A model generated the notes under the pieces. It was given only the letters and a program-made list of their open reading frames with translations. It did no database searches and was not told the DNA's origin. DNA of 42,679 nucleotides, from the NCBI RefSeq assembly GCF_028285565.1, contig NZ_JANQOY010000200.1, positions 1-42,679 of the forward strand, given 5' to 3'. The translations under genes were made by a program, and so were the position numbers. Below are positions 7,097 to 16,863 of this stretch, in pieces; position 1 is the stretch's first letter; each line of letters begins with the position of its first letter. This stretch comes from Acaryochloris sp. IP29b_bin.148 (GTDB taxonomy: Bacteria; Cyanobacteriota; Cyanobacteriia; Thermosynechococcales; Thermosynechococcaceae).

Positions 7097-8920
7097 TTGA
7101 GTCAACGTTTGCTTCAAGCCTTCCAGCCCTTAGCTGCCTTCGCCACCACCCCCAACGCCGTCCATACCCTTCATCCCCTCTGCCAACAAACCGGAGCCAC
7201 CCTCTGGGTCCCCGCCTCCCTTGCCCACCTCCCCCACACCCAAGGCTACACAGGCTCTCTGAAAGACCATCTCCAAACCCTGTGGAACGACCACCAGGGA
7301 CTGATTTTTTGCCTCGCCACTGGAGCCGTTGTTCGCCTAATCGCCCCCCTCCTAACCGACAAATCCCAAGATCCTGCCGTTGTCGTCCTTGATGAACCCG
7401 GCCAATTCGTGCTCAGCCTCTGCAGTGGTCACCTGGGGAGAGCGGACCAACTTACCCAGCTCCTCGCCCAACAGATCGGAGCTATCCCCATCCTTACTGG
7501 GGCTAGCAATGCCGCTAACTTGCCCAGCATTGATACCCTCGGCATCCCCTTTGGTTGGCAACGAGGGGCTGGGGACTGGAACGCTATCGCTGGTGCCATT
7601 GCCCGAGGTGAAGCCGTCACTGTTCACCAAGCCGCTGGCTCAGAACTATGGCAGTCCCATTTACCCCCATCTCATACCTATAAATTCGTTAGCGATACCG
7701 AATCGCCCCAAATTTGGATCAGCTCTAAAGCCCTATCCTCAGACCAAGCCACCGTCCAATGGCATCCTCGCGTTCTCTGGGTAGGCATAGGTTGTGAGCG
7801 AGGCACCTCCAGACAGCTGATGGAACAGGCCCTGCACCAAGTCTGTGAACAATATCAACTGGCTTGGCAGGCAATTGCTGGGATTGCCACCCTAGACCTG
7901 AAAGCGGATGAAGTCGGGTTAGTGGACCTCTGCCAACAGGCCAACTGGCCTCTGCAATGCTATTCCCCTGAAGACTTAAAGACCGTAGAAGTCCCCACCC
8001 CTTCCGAGGTCGTCAAGGCCGAAGTGGGGACATCCAGCGTGGCTGAAGCCGCTGTCCTTAAAGCTGCCCAGCAAACCACCCTACTGGTCACCAAGCAAAT
8101 CTTCAAAGACCCGGCACAACCTGGAGCGGTCACCATTGCCATCGCTCAAGCTGCGCAGGAATATATTGGGCGAACGGGACAACTGCTGCTAGTGGGAACG
8201 GGGCCGGGTGCTCTAGAGCAAATGACCCCTGCGGCCAAAACTGCCATTACTCAAGCAGATGTAGTGATTGGTTATACCCTCTATGTGGATTTGGTGCGAT
8301 CGCAGTTTCGTCCCGGTCAAATCATCGAACAGTCCCCCATTACCCAAGAACGCCAACGCGCCCAACGAGCCATCGATTTAGCTCAGTGGGGCCTGACTGT
8401 TGCCGTGATTTCTTCTGGTGATGCCGGTATCTATGGCATGGCCGGCTTGGTGATGGAAGCGTTGCAACAGAATGATTGGGATGGACAGACTCCTAACGTC
8501 CAAATTTTTCCCGGTATTTCTGCCTTGCAAGCAGCTGCATCCCAGGTCGGTACGCCATTAATGCATGACTTTTGTGCCATTAGCCTCAGTGATTTGCTCA
8601 CTCCCTGGCCTGTAATTGAAAAGCGTTTGGAGGCTGCGGCTGCTGCCGACTTTGTGATGGCACTGTACAATCCGCGATCGCAAAAACGAATCGAACATCT
8701 ACTCAAAGCTCAGCAAATCTGTTTGCAACATCGAGATCCACAAACTCCCGTAGCCGTGGTGCGATCGGTGTATCGTCCTGACCAAACTACTCATTTGGGA
8801 ACGCTAGCTGAGCTGGATACTCTGCCCGTAGATATGCTCAGTACGGTGATCATCGGTAATGCAACCACTCGGTTTCATCAAGATTGGATGATTACTCCCA
8901 GAGGCTATTTTCAATCTTGA
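7097..8920 (+). CDS. cobJ: CbiG-CobJ fusion: cobalt-precorrin-5A hydrolase / precorrin-3B C17-methyltransferase
   Basis: This 607-residue enzyme of corrin-ring synthesis joins two steps. Residues 1 to about 220 match the CbiG N-terminal and middle regions, with LATGAVVRLIAPL near 73 and GHLGRADQLT (111-120). Residues about 225-350 match the CbiG C-terminal/CobE domain (WVGIGCERGTS, 228-237). From about 362 a tetrapyrrole methyltransferase begins with VGTGPG, and SSGDAGIYGMAG (439-450) is the CobJ/CbiH signature. CobJ methylates C17 with ring contraction using S-adenosylmethionine; CbiG opens the delta-lactone. The start is TTG at 7097; no ATG lies upstream in frame. No other cobalamin gene is adjacent, and no cobalamin riboswitch was recognised. 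Confidence 0.92.
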   Translation: MSQRLLQAFQPLAAFATTPNAVHTLHPLCQQTGATLWVPASLAHLPHTQGYTGSLKDHLQTLWNDHQGLIFCLATGAVVRLIAPLLTDKSQDPAVVVLDEPGQFVLSLCSGHLGRADQLTQLLAQQIGAIPILTGASNAANLPSIDTLGIPFGWQRGAGDWNAIAGAIARGEAVTVHQAAGSELWQSHLPPSHTYKFVSDTESPQIWISSKALSSDQATVQWHPRVLWVGIGCERGTSRQLMEQALHQVCEQYQLAWQAIAGIATLDLKADEVGLVDLCQQANWPLQCYSPEDLKTVEVPTPSEVVKAEVGTSSVAEAAVLKAAQQTTLLVTKQIFKDPAQPGAVTIAIAQAAQEYIGRTGQLLLVGTGPGALEQMTPAAKTAITQADVVIGYTLYVDLVRSQFRPGQIIEQSPITQERQRAQRAIDLAQWGLTVAVISSGDAGIYGMAGLVMEALQQNDWDGQTPNVQIFPGISALQAAASQVGTPLMHDFCAISLSDLLTPWPVIEKRLEAAAAADFVMALYNPRSQKRIEHLLKAQQICLQHRDPQTPVAVVRSVYRPDQTTHLGTLAELDTLPVDMLSTVIIGNATTRFHQDWMITPRGYFQS

Positions 8921-8937
8921 CCCATCTCTCCAAAGAA

Positions 8938-8970
8938 TTGACCTGAACTCAGGTCAAGCCCATTTTTGAG
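8938..8970 (+). terminator. possible rho-independent terminator after cobJ
   Basis: The arms TTGACCTGA and TCAGGTCAA form a perfect inverted repeat with a two-base centre (8 bp stem, 4-base loop when folded). It starts 17 bp after the cobJ stop and is followed by CCCATTTTTG. The stem is only moderately GC-rich and the T run is short. It could alternatively be an operator-like palindrome. Confidence 0.5.
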
Positions 8971-9081
8971 GTCTCTCTACGGGAGCATGAAGATTTCAGC
9001 CACGTCAGAATAAGAATTTTGGCTTATCTCGAACACAGGTCAATTGGCAAATGTCCCGAATTGGTATGAATTGAGTCTCAC

Positions 9082-10998
9082 TTATGGGTTAGCGCGTGCT
9101 ATATCCAGGAGCTGTTGGGTCAAAACCTTAGTATTGACAGAAGGATTTTTAGTGTTGGTCAATGCGACAACAGTTATTCCATTGGCAATATCTATGCGAA
9201 TGTGCGAGTTAGATCCCTGGTTGCTTCCTGTCTTGGAAGCTTGAGTTGGCCCGCTATTTAAATCCCAACCATTGGCTTGGCCGTTTATAGTCCCCCCGCT
9301 CCACATGATATCGCGTGTAGCTCTCGGGAAATAGCGATCACGCAGAACACCATCACCAAAAAGGGCAAGGTCACGGGCAGAGGATTCCATGCCGCTACCA
9401 CCAGCCTTCCAGCTAACGTTCTCAAACTGTGTATTGCTCACCTTAGAAGAACCTGCATTAATTGTCGCTCTTTCTCCTGAAGAATCAGGAGAGGAACGTA
9501 CTTCAACCCGTAACGTATCGAGGCCCAACGGATCAGCAATACGAGTTTTTATCAAATCAGCGAAGGTTGCATCGGCTTCAATCTCTAATGCAGCACCCGC
9601 TAGTGTATATCCATGGGTAGAATAAATAAACGCTCCCGGCGAGCAATCCGTAGAAATCCAGGTATTGGTTTTGATAACTCCGCCCAAATGTGAATTTAGC
9701 GCAGATTGAGACGAGTTGTACTGTACTTGAGTACCGTTATCATCCCCGTCTGAGTAATGCTTCACACAGCTCAGATTCTGTAATAACTGACGAACTGTGT
9801 GGTCATGCTGTGTTCCTAGGTCAGAAATAATAGTATCAGTGCGATCATCCAAGTCGATAATACCAGCCTCTTCCATGTCGTATGCCAAGGTACCAGTCAC
9901 TGGTTTAGCTATCGATGCAAGGCGATATATTGTGCCGCTGTGTGCCGTTATATTTTTATCTTTGTCAGCAAAGCCAGCTCCGCTTTGAAAAATGACCTTA
10001 CCATTGCGGATAATTGCTGCACCCACGCCGGGAATATTAGCATTGCCTGCAAAATCTGATAGCGCCTTTTGAGCGTCAGTGCGCCCTTTCCAGTCATAGC
10101 GGGTATTATTCTCACGCCAGACAGCAGCATATTGGGTACCCCTACCATTGATGGAAGGACACTTTTCTATATCAACAATGCGCATACCTTGGTCAGAATA
10201 CTTATGCCAGTTATTCCGTAAGTCTTGTGAAGACATCTGTCGTAGTGCAACCCAGCCCCGTCCGGGCTGATTCTTTTCCCAAATGGCAGCATAGGCTAAA
10301 TTACCATTGCGTTCATAACAATCTAGATCACTAACGCGATAGCCTTGCTCACTGTATTTTTCAAAGTTTTGGCCATAGTTCTTTGGAGTCATATCTCGTA
10401 GTTCGACCCAGTCTTGGTTGGAGGTATTTTCAACCCAGATGATGGAATAAAGCATACGGCCGCGTACTTCGATCGCATCGATATCAATTGGCTTAAATTT
10501 TCCTTTGTTTGCTTCAAATTTTTCAGAGAATTGCTCATTGGTTAAGTTACGATTAGAAACCCAATTCAGTCCTTCTTTGTTCTCAACCATGATCAATGAG
10601 TAGCGTAATTGACCATCAATCACTTCAGCATCTTGATCAATTGGACGAAAACCCTTTTCACGGTATTCGTTCCACCTATCATGAAATTGATCGGACGTAA
10701 GTCGACGCCAACTTGCCCATTGGCGACCATCAGTGTTCTTTTGCCAAACCCCTGAATAATCAGCTCCACCATTATCCATTTCAATATCGATGGGAATAAA
10801 TCCATCATCTTTATAGCTTTCCCAAACCCTAGAAAAGGCAGAATCAGAAGCACCATAGCGAAACTTCCAGGAGAGTGATTCAGGATCGTGGAAGTCTTGG
10901 GCTCTGGCTTCACTGGTGTAGAGTACAACCATAAAAGCCATTAATAGGATATTTCTAATCAATTTCCCTGAGCGATAGAGCATGAACATAATATTCAT
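9082..10998 (-). CDS. secreted beta-lactamase-family serine hydrolase with five BTRD1-like repeats (polyglycine-hydrolase-like)
   Basis: This 638-residue exported protein has a signal peptide (basic RSGKLIRN, hydrophobic about 16-28, ending near ARAQ 31-34). Residues about 44-303 hold five tandem units of about 50 residues, each with a W, a turn like YSEQGYRVSDLD and an aromatic strand such as YAAIW. These resemble the bacterial tandem repeat domain 1. From about 305 a class C beta-lactamase/DD-peptidase fold follows: SxxK as S362-I-A-K365, YxN equivalent Y459-S-T461 and K589-T-G591. The combination resembles fungal polyglycine hydrolases. The substrate is unknown. AAGGAG precedes the ATG at good distance. 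The gene contains no HIP1 site and may be a horizontal acquisition. Confidence 0.85.
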   Translation of the reverse strand: MNIMFMLYRSGKLIRNILLMAFMVVLYTSEARAQDFHDPESLSWKFRYGASDSAFSRVWESYKDDGFIPIDIEMDNGGADYSGVWQKNTDGRQWASWRRLTSDQFHDRWNEYREKGFRPIDQDAEVIDGQLRYSLIMVENKEGLNWVSNRNLTNEQFSEKFEANKGKFKPIDIDAIEVRGRMLYSIIWVENTSNQDWVELRDMTPKNYGQNFEKYSEQGYRVSDLDCYERNGNLAYAAIWEKNQPGRGWVALRQMSSQDLRNNWHKYSDQGMRIVDIEKCPSINGRGTQYAAVWRENNTRYDWKGRTDAQKALSDFAGNANIPGVGAAIIRNGKVIFQSGAGFADKDKNITAHSGTIYRLASIAKPVTGTLAYDMEEAGIIDLDDRTDTIISDLGTQHDHTVRQLLQNLSCVKHYSDGDDNGTQVQYNSSQSALNSHLGGVIKTNTWISTDCSPGAFIYSTHGYTLAGAALEIEADATFADLIKTRIADPLGLDTLRVEVRSSPDSSGERATINAGSSKVSNTQFENVSWKAGGSGMESSARDLALFGDGVLRDRYFPRATRDIMWSGGTINGQANGWDLNSGPTQASKTGSNQGSNSHIRIDIANGITVVALTNTKNPSVNTKVLTQQLLDIARANP

Positions 10999-11891
10999 AG
11001 GTATTTTCTCCTTGACGATGAGGTTTTCTGACTTACAAAAAAGCTAATATTTCCATTATTGATTTACCAAAATAAATTCGTATGAAATTCAAAAATGCTC
11101 CTGTGATTCACAATTATCTGCTATATCAATCACAAGTTTTGCATAAAAATATTCTGGCTAAATTTCCTGACAACTTTTATTTTTTTATATTTAAATAACT
11201 GAATTCAGGATGCATTTTTTATTAAAATACATTTAGGGTTGACTGAGTATTTTTCTTGTCATTCGTTTTTTGAATTCGCGACAAACTGCCCAATAATTCA
11301 ATATAACAACCTTTATTGAGTCTAAAAATTACAACTAAAAAATCTTATTTTTACCTTTCTACAATGGATCTACAGAGTTCCCTCCAATTTTATTCTCTAT
11401 GAATATAGACAACTTAAGCTTTTAAGATATTTATACTAATGACTATCGTTCTAATGGATGAGAGTGCAATAAATAGAATAAATTGCAAGTCAAACAACCC
11501 AAATTCTATTCCACATATCAAGACACTTTAATTATCCACTTAGAGAAATAGAGATTTTTCTGATTATATTGAAGCCGAAAAATAAAATCTTTCACGAGTA
11601 TCTGGTTGACTTTTTTGCAGAATACAATTTTGTGTCTATACACATTTATCGACTCAAAATCTATAAATTATGTCAATTAAAACAAAAATTTACAAAGTAT
11701 TTACAACGCTTGCATGTTTCTTCAAATCGATCTCTCCGTCGCCAATATTCTAATGATCAACGTTCGCTTTAAGAGTGATTTTTAGACAAAAATCATAATT
11801 TCTCTTTATAAGAGTTTCAGGATTCGATATCACTGAAGCAACGTGATTAACCTTCTCTTGAAAAAGGCTTTGCCTGATTTTTTTGCATTGT
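10999..11891. other. AT-rich intergenic region without a supported gene
   Basis: Nearly 900 bp of strongly AT-rich DNA lie upstream of the serine hydrolase gene and downstream of the membrane ATPase gene. The hydrolase promoter must lie at its left end. A 67-codon plus-strand frame at 11569-11772 has non-coding-like composition and no recognisable motif. I saw no transposase fragment, tRNA or clear repeat here. The low GC sets it apart from both flanks. Confidence 0.5.
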
Positions 11892-14696
11892 CTATGCTTT
11901 TGGGAACCTTATAAACCAGCGTCGAATTAACTCCACCTGGAAGCAATACCCTTCATTTATAGGTTGAATAAGGTCTCGTTGTATCAGGCGATGAATTAGG
12001 CCATCTACTGGCTTGTTTAGATATTGGGAGAGTTCACTAGCAGCAACCCCATTTCCTTCTCCCTGCGCAGCCACATACCGCAGAATCGCTAATCCATCTG
12101 CACTGACATGATTTTGCTCAATATCGGCAAAGAAGAAACTGGCACTGGTCAAAGCCTGGGGAACCGCTGCTTCCACATCTGCGAGGGATGCCCGCCGTCG
12201 GATAGCAACGTCTTGTTCATTTTTAAGGGCAATAATTTCAGCACAGAGAAGTTGGATCAAAAAAGGATGGCAGTGGGTTAACGCTATTACCCGCTGCACT
12301 GCATCAGACTCATATTGCAACTCAAACTCAGGGATAGGACTTGTGATCAGCTGCAGCGCTTCTGGTCCCGTCAAATAACTGACCGGAACCACCTGCAGGT
12401 TAATCAGATAGCTAGCCCAACTTTTGAACGCTTCCAGGGTATGAGTGCCCGAGAGCAAGACCTTAAACTGAGGGCGATGCTGCATCAGATGACGTAGCAT
12501 CCCCAAAATAGCTGCTTCATCGAACCGTCCCTGCTCAAAGGCACCCACTAAAACTTCAAACTCATCTAAGGCCAGCAATGCCGTCCGATTGCCCAGCAGA
12601 ACCGCTACCTGATCCAGCCATTCTTCAAACTGGGTAAATGGATCAACCGCCAAATCGCTTCGTTCCAAAGGGGGGAATTTAACACCGCGATACTGGTTTG
12701 CAGCGGCTGACATGGCTTTAGCGAGGTTATATAGAAAGCCTGTATGATCCTGAGCCCGCGATGCCGACCCTTGCAGATCCACAAACAAGGGAATAATCGT
12801 CTGGGGGAGCAAACGCCCCAAATTATTGAGCAGTGATGTTTTACCCATACGTCGCTGCCCATACAGCAACAAAGCCGGACTGCGATCATCGCGCACTAGT
12901 TGTTCAATCCGCTGGCTAATGTCTGTCCGACCCACAAACAGCGCTTGTTGCCCGGTTAACGGGATACCGATAATGTAGGGCGAGTCAATTTCTTGGTTCT
13001 GGTCCGTCTCGGTTTGGAGGGTTTCAATCTGTTGGGAAATGATCTGATGCCAGGCCTGAAAAATAGTGCGGAACCTGGCAGTGCGATGGCCGTTGTTTGC
13101 TGGTCGCAGGACATAGGCCGCATCCCCTCGTATCACCTGCCGCTGAGCATCCAATCGTTCCAAGATCGCACTCAGAGCCAACCGCTGATTGTAGGAACTC
13201 CTTTGCTGTAAGGCAGCATCCACATCCAAACTCATCTGCTTACAGATGCGGAATAGATAACTTTCCTCCGTCTCTTCACCCAGAATCTTCTTCTGAACCT
13301 GGCAGATATCTGCGATTGTTTGGCATTGCTCTAACTTACGAATATTCAGCTCCACTTGAGCCTGGTGAGCCGCCCATCGTTGCGGTGTGTGATCAATAAA
13401 GTCGATGGCTGCTTGTCCCTCTCGTGACCAACTCTCTAGAGCCAGGACTAAATGCTGATCTAGCCCGACTAACGGCAAATATTGAAACTCATCCCAAAAC
13501 ACCGTATGCCATCGGAGGTAGCTAGATTGATGCTCCGTTCTTTGGGTATCGAGGCGATACAGGCACTGATTCCACAAGACTTGTACGGGATACAGCAAAA
13601 TAGGTCGCCACTGGGCCATCGTTAATCCCAAAGCGATGCAAACTAGACTGAGCGGTAACGTCAACTGCAGGGACAGCCCACCAATCAGGCTGGCAAAAAT
13701 GATATACACGCCGCCACTGCCAATGGTGCCCACAACTGCGGCAATCCAAGGACCAGCGATGGATTCCGTCAGCACATAGGGCAGGGCAAATAAGGTGGTT
13801 AAAAGTAGGGCATTACCACCGCCAATCGCCATACCCCGAACCACAATACTGTCAACGTTTAAGCCCAGTCCCACTGCTGTGCCAATGCAGGCTCCTAACC
13901 CAAGGCACATCGGGATTGCAATCCGCCATCGCTGCGTTCGCCATCCCAGGGCAATACCGTAAAAGCACCCCATTCCCAAGCCTAGGAGGGTAAAAGAGAA
14001 GGCGTTAAGTGGAATTGCCCCCGGACGGAGAAGCTGCGTTGTTGCTTGGGACACCGCCCATAGACCGCTGAGGCTAAGGACAATCCCCAACACTGCACCG
14101 CCGACTTTTTGCGATACGGGAATGCGATCGCTTCTCCGAGGTGACAAACTCACGGCTACGCTGGCCGCCACATTTGAGGCATTAATCCCCACTAAAGACA
14201 CCGGGTGAATAAAACTCTGCAACACCCCCACACTGGCTGCGGCTGAGCCCCAACCCAGATCAGCAAGGGTGGTCGTTCCCAGCATGGCCCCAAATAGCAG
14301 TCCCACCACCATTCCGCCGATAAAACTGCTGGCTAAACTAACGGCGACGCCCACCACCATCCCCCCGGCTAAGCTACCAGCGCCACTCGCAGCCATACCC
14401 ACCGCTATTCCAAAAGCCATATCAGTGCCAGACACACCAAATCCCCATAGCCCAACACCAACAACAATCCCCACCAGCAGGGGCAGAATCACATACCCTT
14501 GTATCAAAAGCCGTTTGAGTACTAAAGGTTGGGGTTGTCGCCAGTCGATCTCAGCTAGGCAAAAATCAGGGCGCAGATTGATGGGGCGCAGGTGATGTTT
14601 CCAGGCCGAAGGATGGAAAAAGAACCAACAGAGCAGATGTAAACTGCCCCAAAACAAGTTGGGATGCAGGTGTGGAGCATGGGTGTAGCGCGCCAC
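11892..14696 (-). CDS. polytopic membrane protein with C-terminal STAND/AAA-type ATPase domain
   Basis: This is a 934-residue protein in two halves. Residues about 15-370 contain many hydrophobic, glycine- and alanine-rich segments (roughly ten) and form an integral membrane domain. A soluble helical linker (about 385-575) leads to an ATPase: FVGRTDISQRIEQL (587-600), P-loop YGQRRMGKTS (612-621), Walker B ALLALDEFE (706-714), then a winged-helix-like tail near 868-930. The ATPase resembles archaeal/cyanobacterial STAND-like NTPases with the FxGR motif. The GTG at 14696 follows the stop of the HTH-ATPase gene by two bases, so the two form an operon. A membrane sensor signalling through an NTPase switch is plausible but is inference. 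Confidence 0.75.
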   Translation of the reverse strand: MARYTHAPHLHPNLFWGSLHLLCWFFFHPSAWKHHLRPINLRPDFCLAEIDWRQPQPLVLKRLLIQGYVILPLLVGIVVGVGLWGFGVSGTDMAFGIAVGMAASGAGSLAGGMVVGVAVSLASSFIGGMVVGLLFGAMLGTTTLADLGWGSAAASVGVLQSFIHPVSLVGINASNVAASVAVSLSPRRSDRIPVSQKVGGAVLGIVLSLSGLWAVSQATTQLLRPGAIPLNAFSFTLLGLGMGCFYGIALGWRTQRWRIAIPMCLGLGACIGTAVGLGLNVDSIVVRGMAIGGGNALLLTTLFALPYVLTESIAGPWIAAVVGTIGSGGVYIIFASLIGGLSLQLTLPLSLVCIALGLTMAQWRPILLYPVQVLWNQCLYRLDTQRTEHQSSYLRWHTVFWDEFQYLPLVGLDQHLVLALESWSREGQAAIDFIDHTPQRWAAHQAQVELNIRKLEQCQTIADICQVQKKILGEETEESYLFRICKQMSLDVDAALQQRSSYNQRLALSAILERLDAQRQVIRGDAAYVLRPANNGHRTARFRTIFQAWHQIISQQIETLQTETDQNQEIDSPYIIGIPLTGQQALFVGRTDISQRIEQLVRDDRSPALLLYGQRRMGKTSLLNNLGRLLPQTIIPLFVDLQGSASRAQDHTGFLYNLAKAMSAAANQYRGVKFPPLERSDLAVDPFTQFEEWLDQVAVLLGNRTALLALDEFEVLVGAFEQGRFDEAAILGMLRHLMQHRPQFKVLLSGTHTLEAFKSWASYLINLQVVPVSYLTGPEALQLITSPIPEFELQYESDAVQRVIALTHCHPFLIQLLCAEIIALKNEQDVAIRRRASLADVEAAVPQALTSASFFFADIEQNHVSADGLAILRYVAAQGEGNGVAASELSQYLNKPVDGLIHRLIQRDLIQPINEGYCFQVELIRRWFIRFPKA

Positions 14697-14698
14697 CG

Positions 14699-15793
14699 TT
14701 ATCTTTGATCCAACAAATAGCGATAGGGCTCAATCTGTTTCAACCCTTCGGTTTGCCACGCCGTCCCCGTTTCATCATTGTCCAAGGCAAACAAACGTTC
14801 AGAACATAAAATTTGAGCCAGGAACGGCCAACCCCCACTCTGCTGACAAATCCAAGCTTGATCCGCGTCCGTAAAGGGAATCGGTGAACTCGCCATTAGG
14901 TCTAAGGTATCTTGCTGCTGCCAAGGGTCTAAGGTCGTGGAATAGCCAAAGATATTGAAAAAGGGCGAGCTGAAGCCACTGTGTTGGGCCAGTTCCATTG
15001 GAGTTTCTGGGGCAGAGATAACAAAGGCCAAATTGCCCGCCGTTTGATTGGTGGCTAACGACCGGAGGCTTTCCCAAAAGGCATCGTCTAGCTCAGGACA
15101 GCGCTGCAAACCCACTCCAATTTCGTCTAGCAGGATAACGGTGGGCTGATGGACTGCACCACTGACCCGATCCATAAAGCCATCTAAATCCAGGGCATCG
15201 GGAACTGGCAGCCTCAGTGCCGAGAGTAAATGGCCCAGTAGTTTATCCTGGCTGGACATGCGGGTATCTTGAAAATCGACAAAAATCCAGTTGTAAAGAT
15301 CTGGACGCGGCAACCAATTATGCTCTTGGTGGGGGCGCAGTTGATCCGGCGAAGCCGTGGTGATAGTCGCCAGGTAGCGGAGAAACGAGGTTTTCCCTGA
15401 CCGTCGTGGACCCATGATTGCCATATTCTGCAATGGATGATGTTTGAGTAGGGTAAAGCAGCGTTTGAGTGGTCTCTCTCGACCAAAGAAATGACGGGGA
15501 TGGTGAATGGGTGTCCCGGTGATAAATGGTGATGCTTCCAGGGCAGCGGGAGGAGCATCCAATACCGATGGGGACTCTGTGTAGGCAATCGCTTGCCAAT
15601 CTAACCCCAGTTGATCACAGATTTCCCGGAAGTTTTCGTAGTCAATGGGTTTACCGCCCAAAAAATTCTTGACGGTGGAGAGGGATGGGCCAATGTCGGC
15701 AGCGAAGGTCTTTTGACTGGGGTACCCGTTCCGTTGCAAAGCCAGTTTCACTTTTGGCAGGTTGTCGATGGTGACGCGCAGGGATCGGGCCAT
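14699..15793 (-). CDS. HTH-containing STAND-like ATPase
   Basis: This 364-residue cytoplasmic protein begins with a helix-turn-helix-like region (about 9-66: QKTFAADIGPSLSTVKNFLGG, then YENFREICDQLGLDW). That arrangement is common in cyanobacterial NTPase regulators. An FFGRERPL box (102-109) introduces the ATPase, with P-loop GPRRSGKTS (128-136), WIFVDFQDTRM (169-179) and Walker B TVILLDEIG (218-226). It ends in GGWPFLAQILC and a short helical tail. The ATG is supported by the conserved N-terminal region. It is the first gene of an operon with the membrane ATPase and diverges from the desaturase gene. The target of the HTH and the nature of the signal are not known. Confidence 0.78.
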   Translation of the reverse strand: MARSLRVTIDNLPKVKLALQRNGYPSQKTFAADIGPSLSTVKNFLGGKPIDYENFREICDQLGLDWQAIAYTESPSVLDAPPAALEASPFITGTPIHHPRHFFGRERPLKRCFTLLKHHPLQNMAIMGPRRSGKTSFLRYLATITTASPDQLRPHQEHNWLPRPDLYNWIFVDFQDTRMSSQDKLLGHLLSALRLPVPDALDLDGFMDRVSGAVHQPTVILLDEIGVGLQRCPELDDAFWESLRSLATNQTAGNLAFVISAPETPMELAQHSGFSSPFFNIFGYSTTLDPWQQQDTLDLMASSPIPFTDADQAWICQQSGGWPFLAQILCSERLFALDNDETGTAWQTEGLKQIEPYRYLLDQR

Positions 15794-15941
15794 TGTTTCG
15801 TGCAGAGGCTTTGCTCAAATTGTATCGTCCATCCATGGGCTCAAACTCACCCCCAAGTCATCCCTAAGTCCCCTCTTGCCCAACCGTAATCTCAACCTTG
15901 GCCCGGTTTAGATAAAGGGGACCAGCATTTGGTGACGCCCG

Positions 15942-16862
15942 ATGAACACTGCCCATGATATCGCCAGAATTCAAGCTTGCGATCGCAAAGTTGATCCTTG
16001 CTTGGGCCAGGTCCGTTGGTCTCCCCAGAAGTCGGCTTGGATAAGCAGCATGTATTTGGGAGCGCTGCTTGGTGGACCATTAACCTTCACAGGGGATGCA
16101 TTTCTATTGTTTGCCGTCACCAGCGTGATCACCCTCTGTGCGGGGCATTCCGTGGGTATGCATCGTCGCTTAATCCATAACAGCTTTGACTGTCCCCAAT
16201 GGTTAGAACAGGTCATGGTCTACTGCGGCACCTTGATGGGGTTTGCGGGGCCGTTTTCGATTATCCGAATGCATGAGCTCCGGGACTGGGCGCAACGACA
16301 ACCTCACTGTCATGATTATTTTGCCAGCCGCCAGAACCTCTGCAAAGACTGGTTTTGGCTGTTGCATTGCGATCTGTATCTTCGATATCCCCCGGCCATC
16401 CACTATGAAAGACGGGTTGCAACTAACGGGTTCTACAAATGGTTAGAAAAAACTCGATTTTTACAGCAAGCACTCTGGGGAATGGTGTTCTACATCATTG
16501 GAGGTTGGTCTTGGGTGGTCTGGGGAATCTGCGTCCGCGTGAGTGTTTGTATCACTGGGCACTGGCTGGTAGGCTACTTTGCCCATCGGTGGGGCCATCG
16601 CGATTGGCATATTGATGGCGCAGGAGTGCAAGGCTATAACGTCCCAGGCTTGGGACTGCTCACTATGGGGGAATGTTGGCACAATAATCACCATGCCTTT
16701 CCTAACTCAGCTCGGTTAGGGCATGATCCTCATCAAGCAGATCCAGGCTGGTGGTTGATTCGCAGTTTACAAATATTGGGGTTGGCCTGGAATATTCAGC
16801 GGCCCCAGGATGTCGAAATCAATCCTAAGCTGCTCTCCATCTATCCTCGGAGAAAGGGGTAA
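15942..16862 (+). CDS. fatty acid desaturase family protein (divergent)
   Basis: This 306-residue membrane di-iron protein has the histidine boxes of acyl-lipid or acyl-CoA desaturases. Box one is HSVGMH (69-74). The third box is HNNHH (247-251), followed by AFPNSARLGHDPHQ. The second region reads MHELRDWAQRQPHCHDYF (110-127) instead of the common HRxHH. Extra histidines at 207, 215 and 219 (GHWLVGYFAHRWGHRDWH) may complete the site. Four hydrophobic segments are visible. Family members insert a double bond into membrane acyl chains using oxygen and ferredoxin; the position cannot be assigned. The start ATG lies 149 bp from the divergent HTH-ATPase gene, and a HIP1 site at 15979 lies within the gene. 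Confidence 0.82.
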   Translation: MNTAHDIARIQACDRKVDPCLGQVRWSPQKSAWISSMYLGALLGGPLTFTGDAFLLFAVTSVITLCAGHSVGMHRRLIHNSFDCPQWLEQVMVYCGTLMGFAGPFSIIRMHELRDWAQRQPHCHDYFASRQNLCKDWFWLLHCDLYLRYPPAIHYERRVATNGFYKWLEKTRFLQQALWGMVFYIIGGWSWVVWGICVRVSVCITGHWLVGYFAHRWGHRDWHIDGAGVQGYNVPGLGLLTMGECWHNNHHAFPNSARLGHDPHQADPGWWLIRSLQILGLAWNIQRPQDVEINPKLLSIYPRRKG

Positions 16863-16863
16863 C

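Noticed and set aside
11569..11772. A 67-codon frame in the AT-rich gap
   Set aside because: Its composition is that of AT-rich random sequence, with no ribosome-binding site, motif or neighbour to support it.
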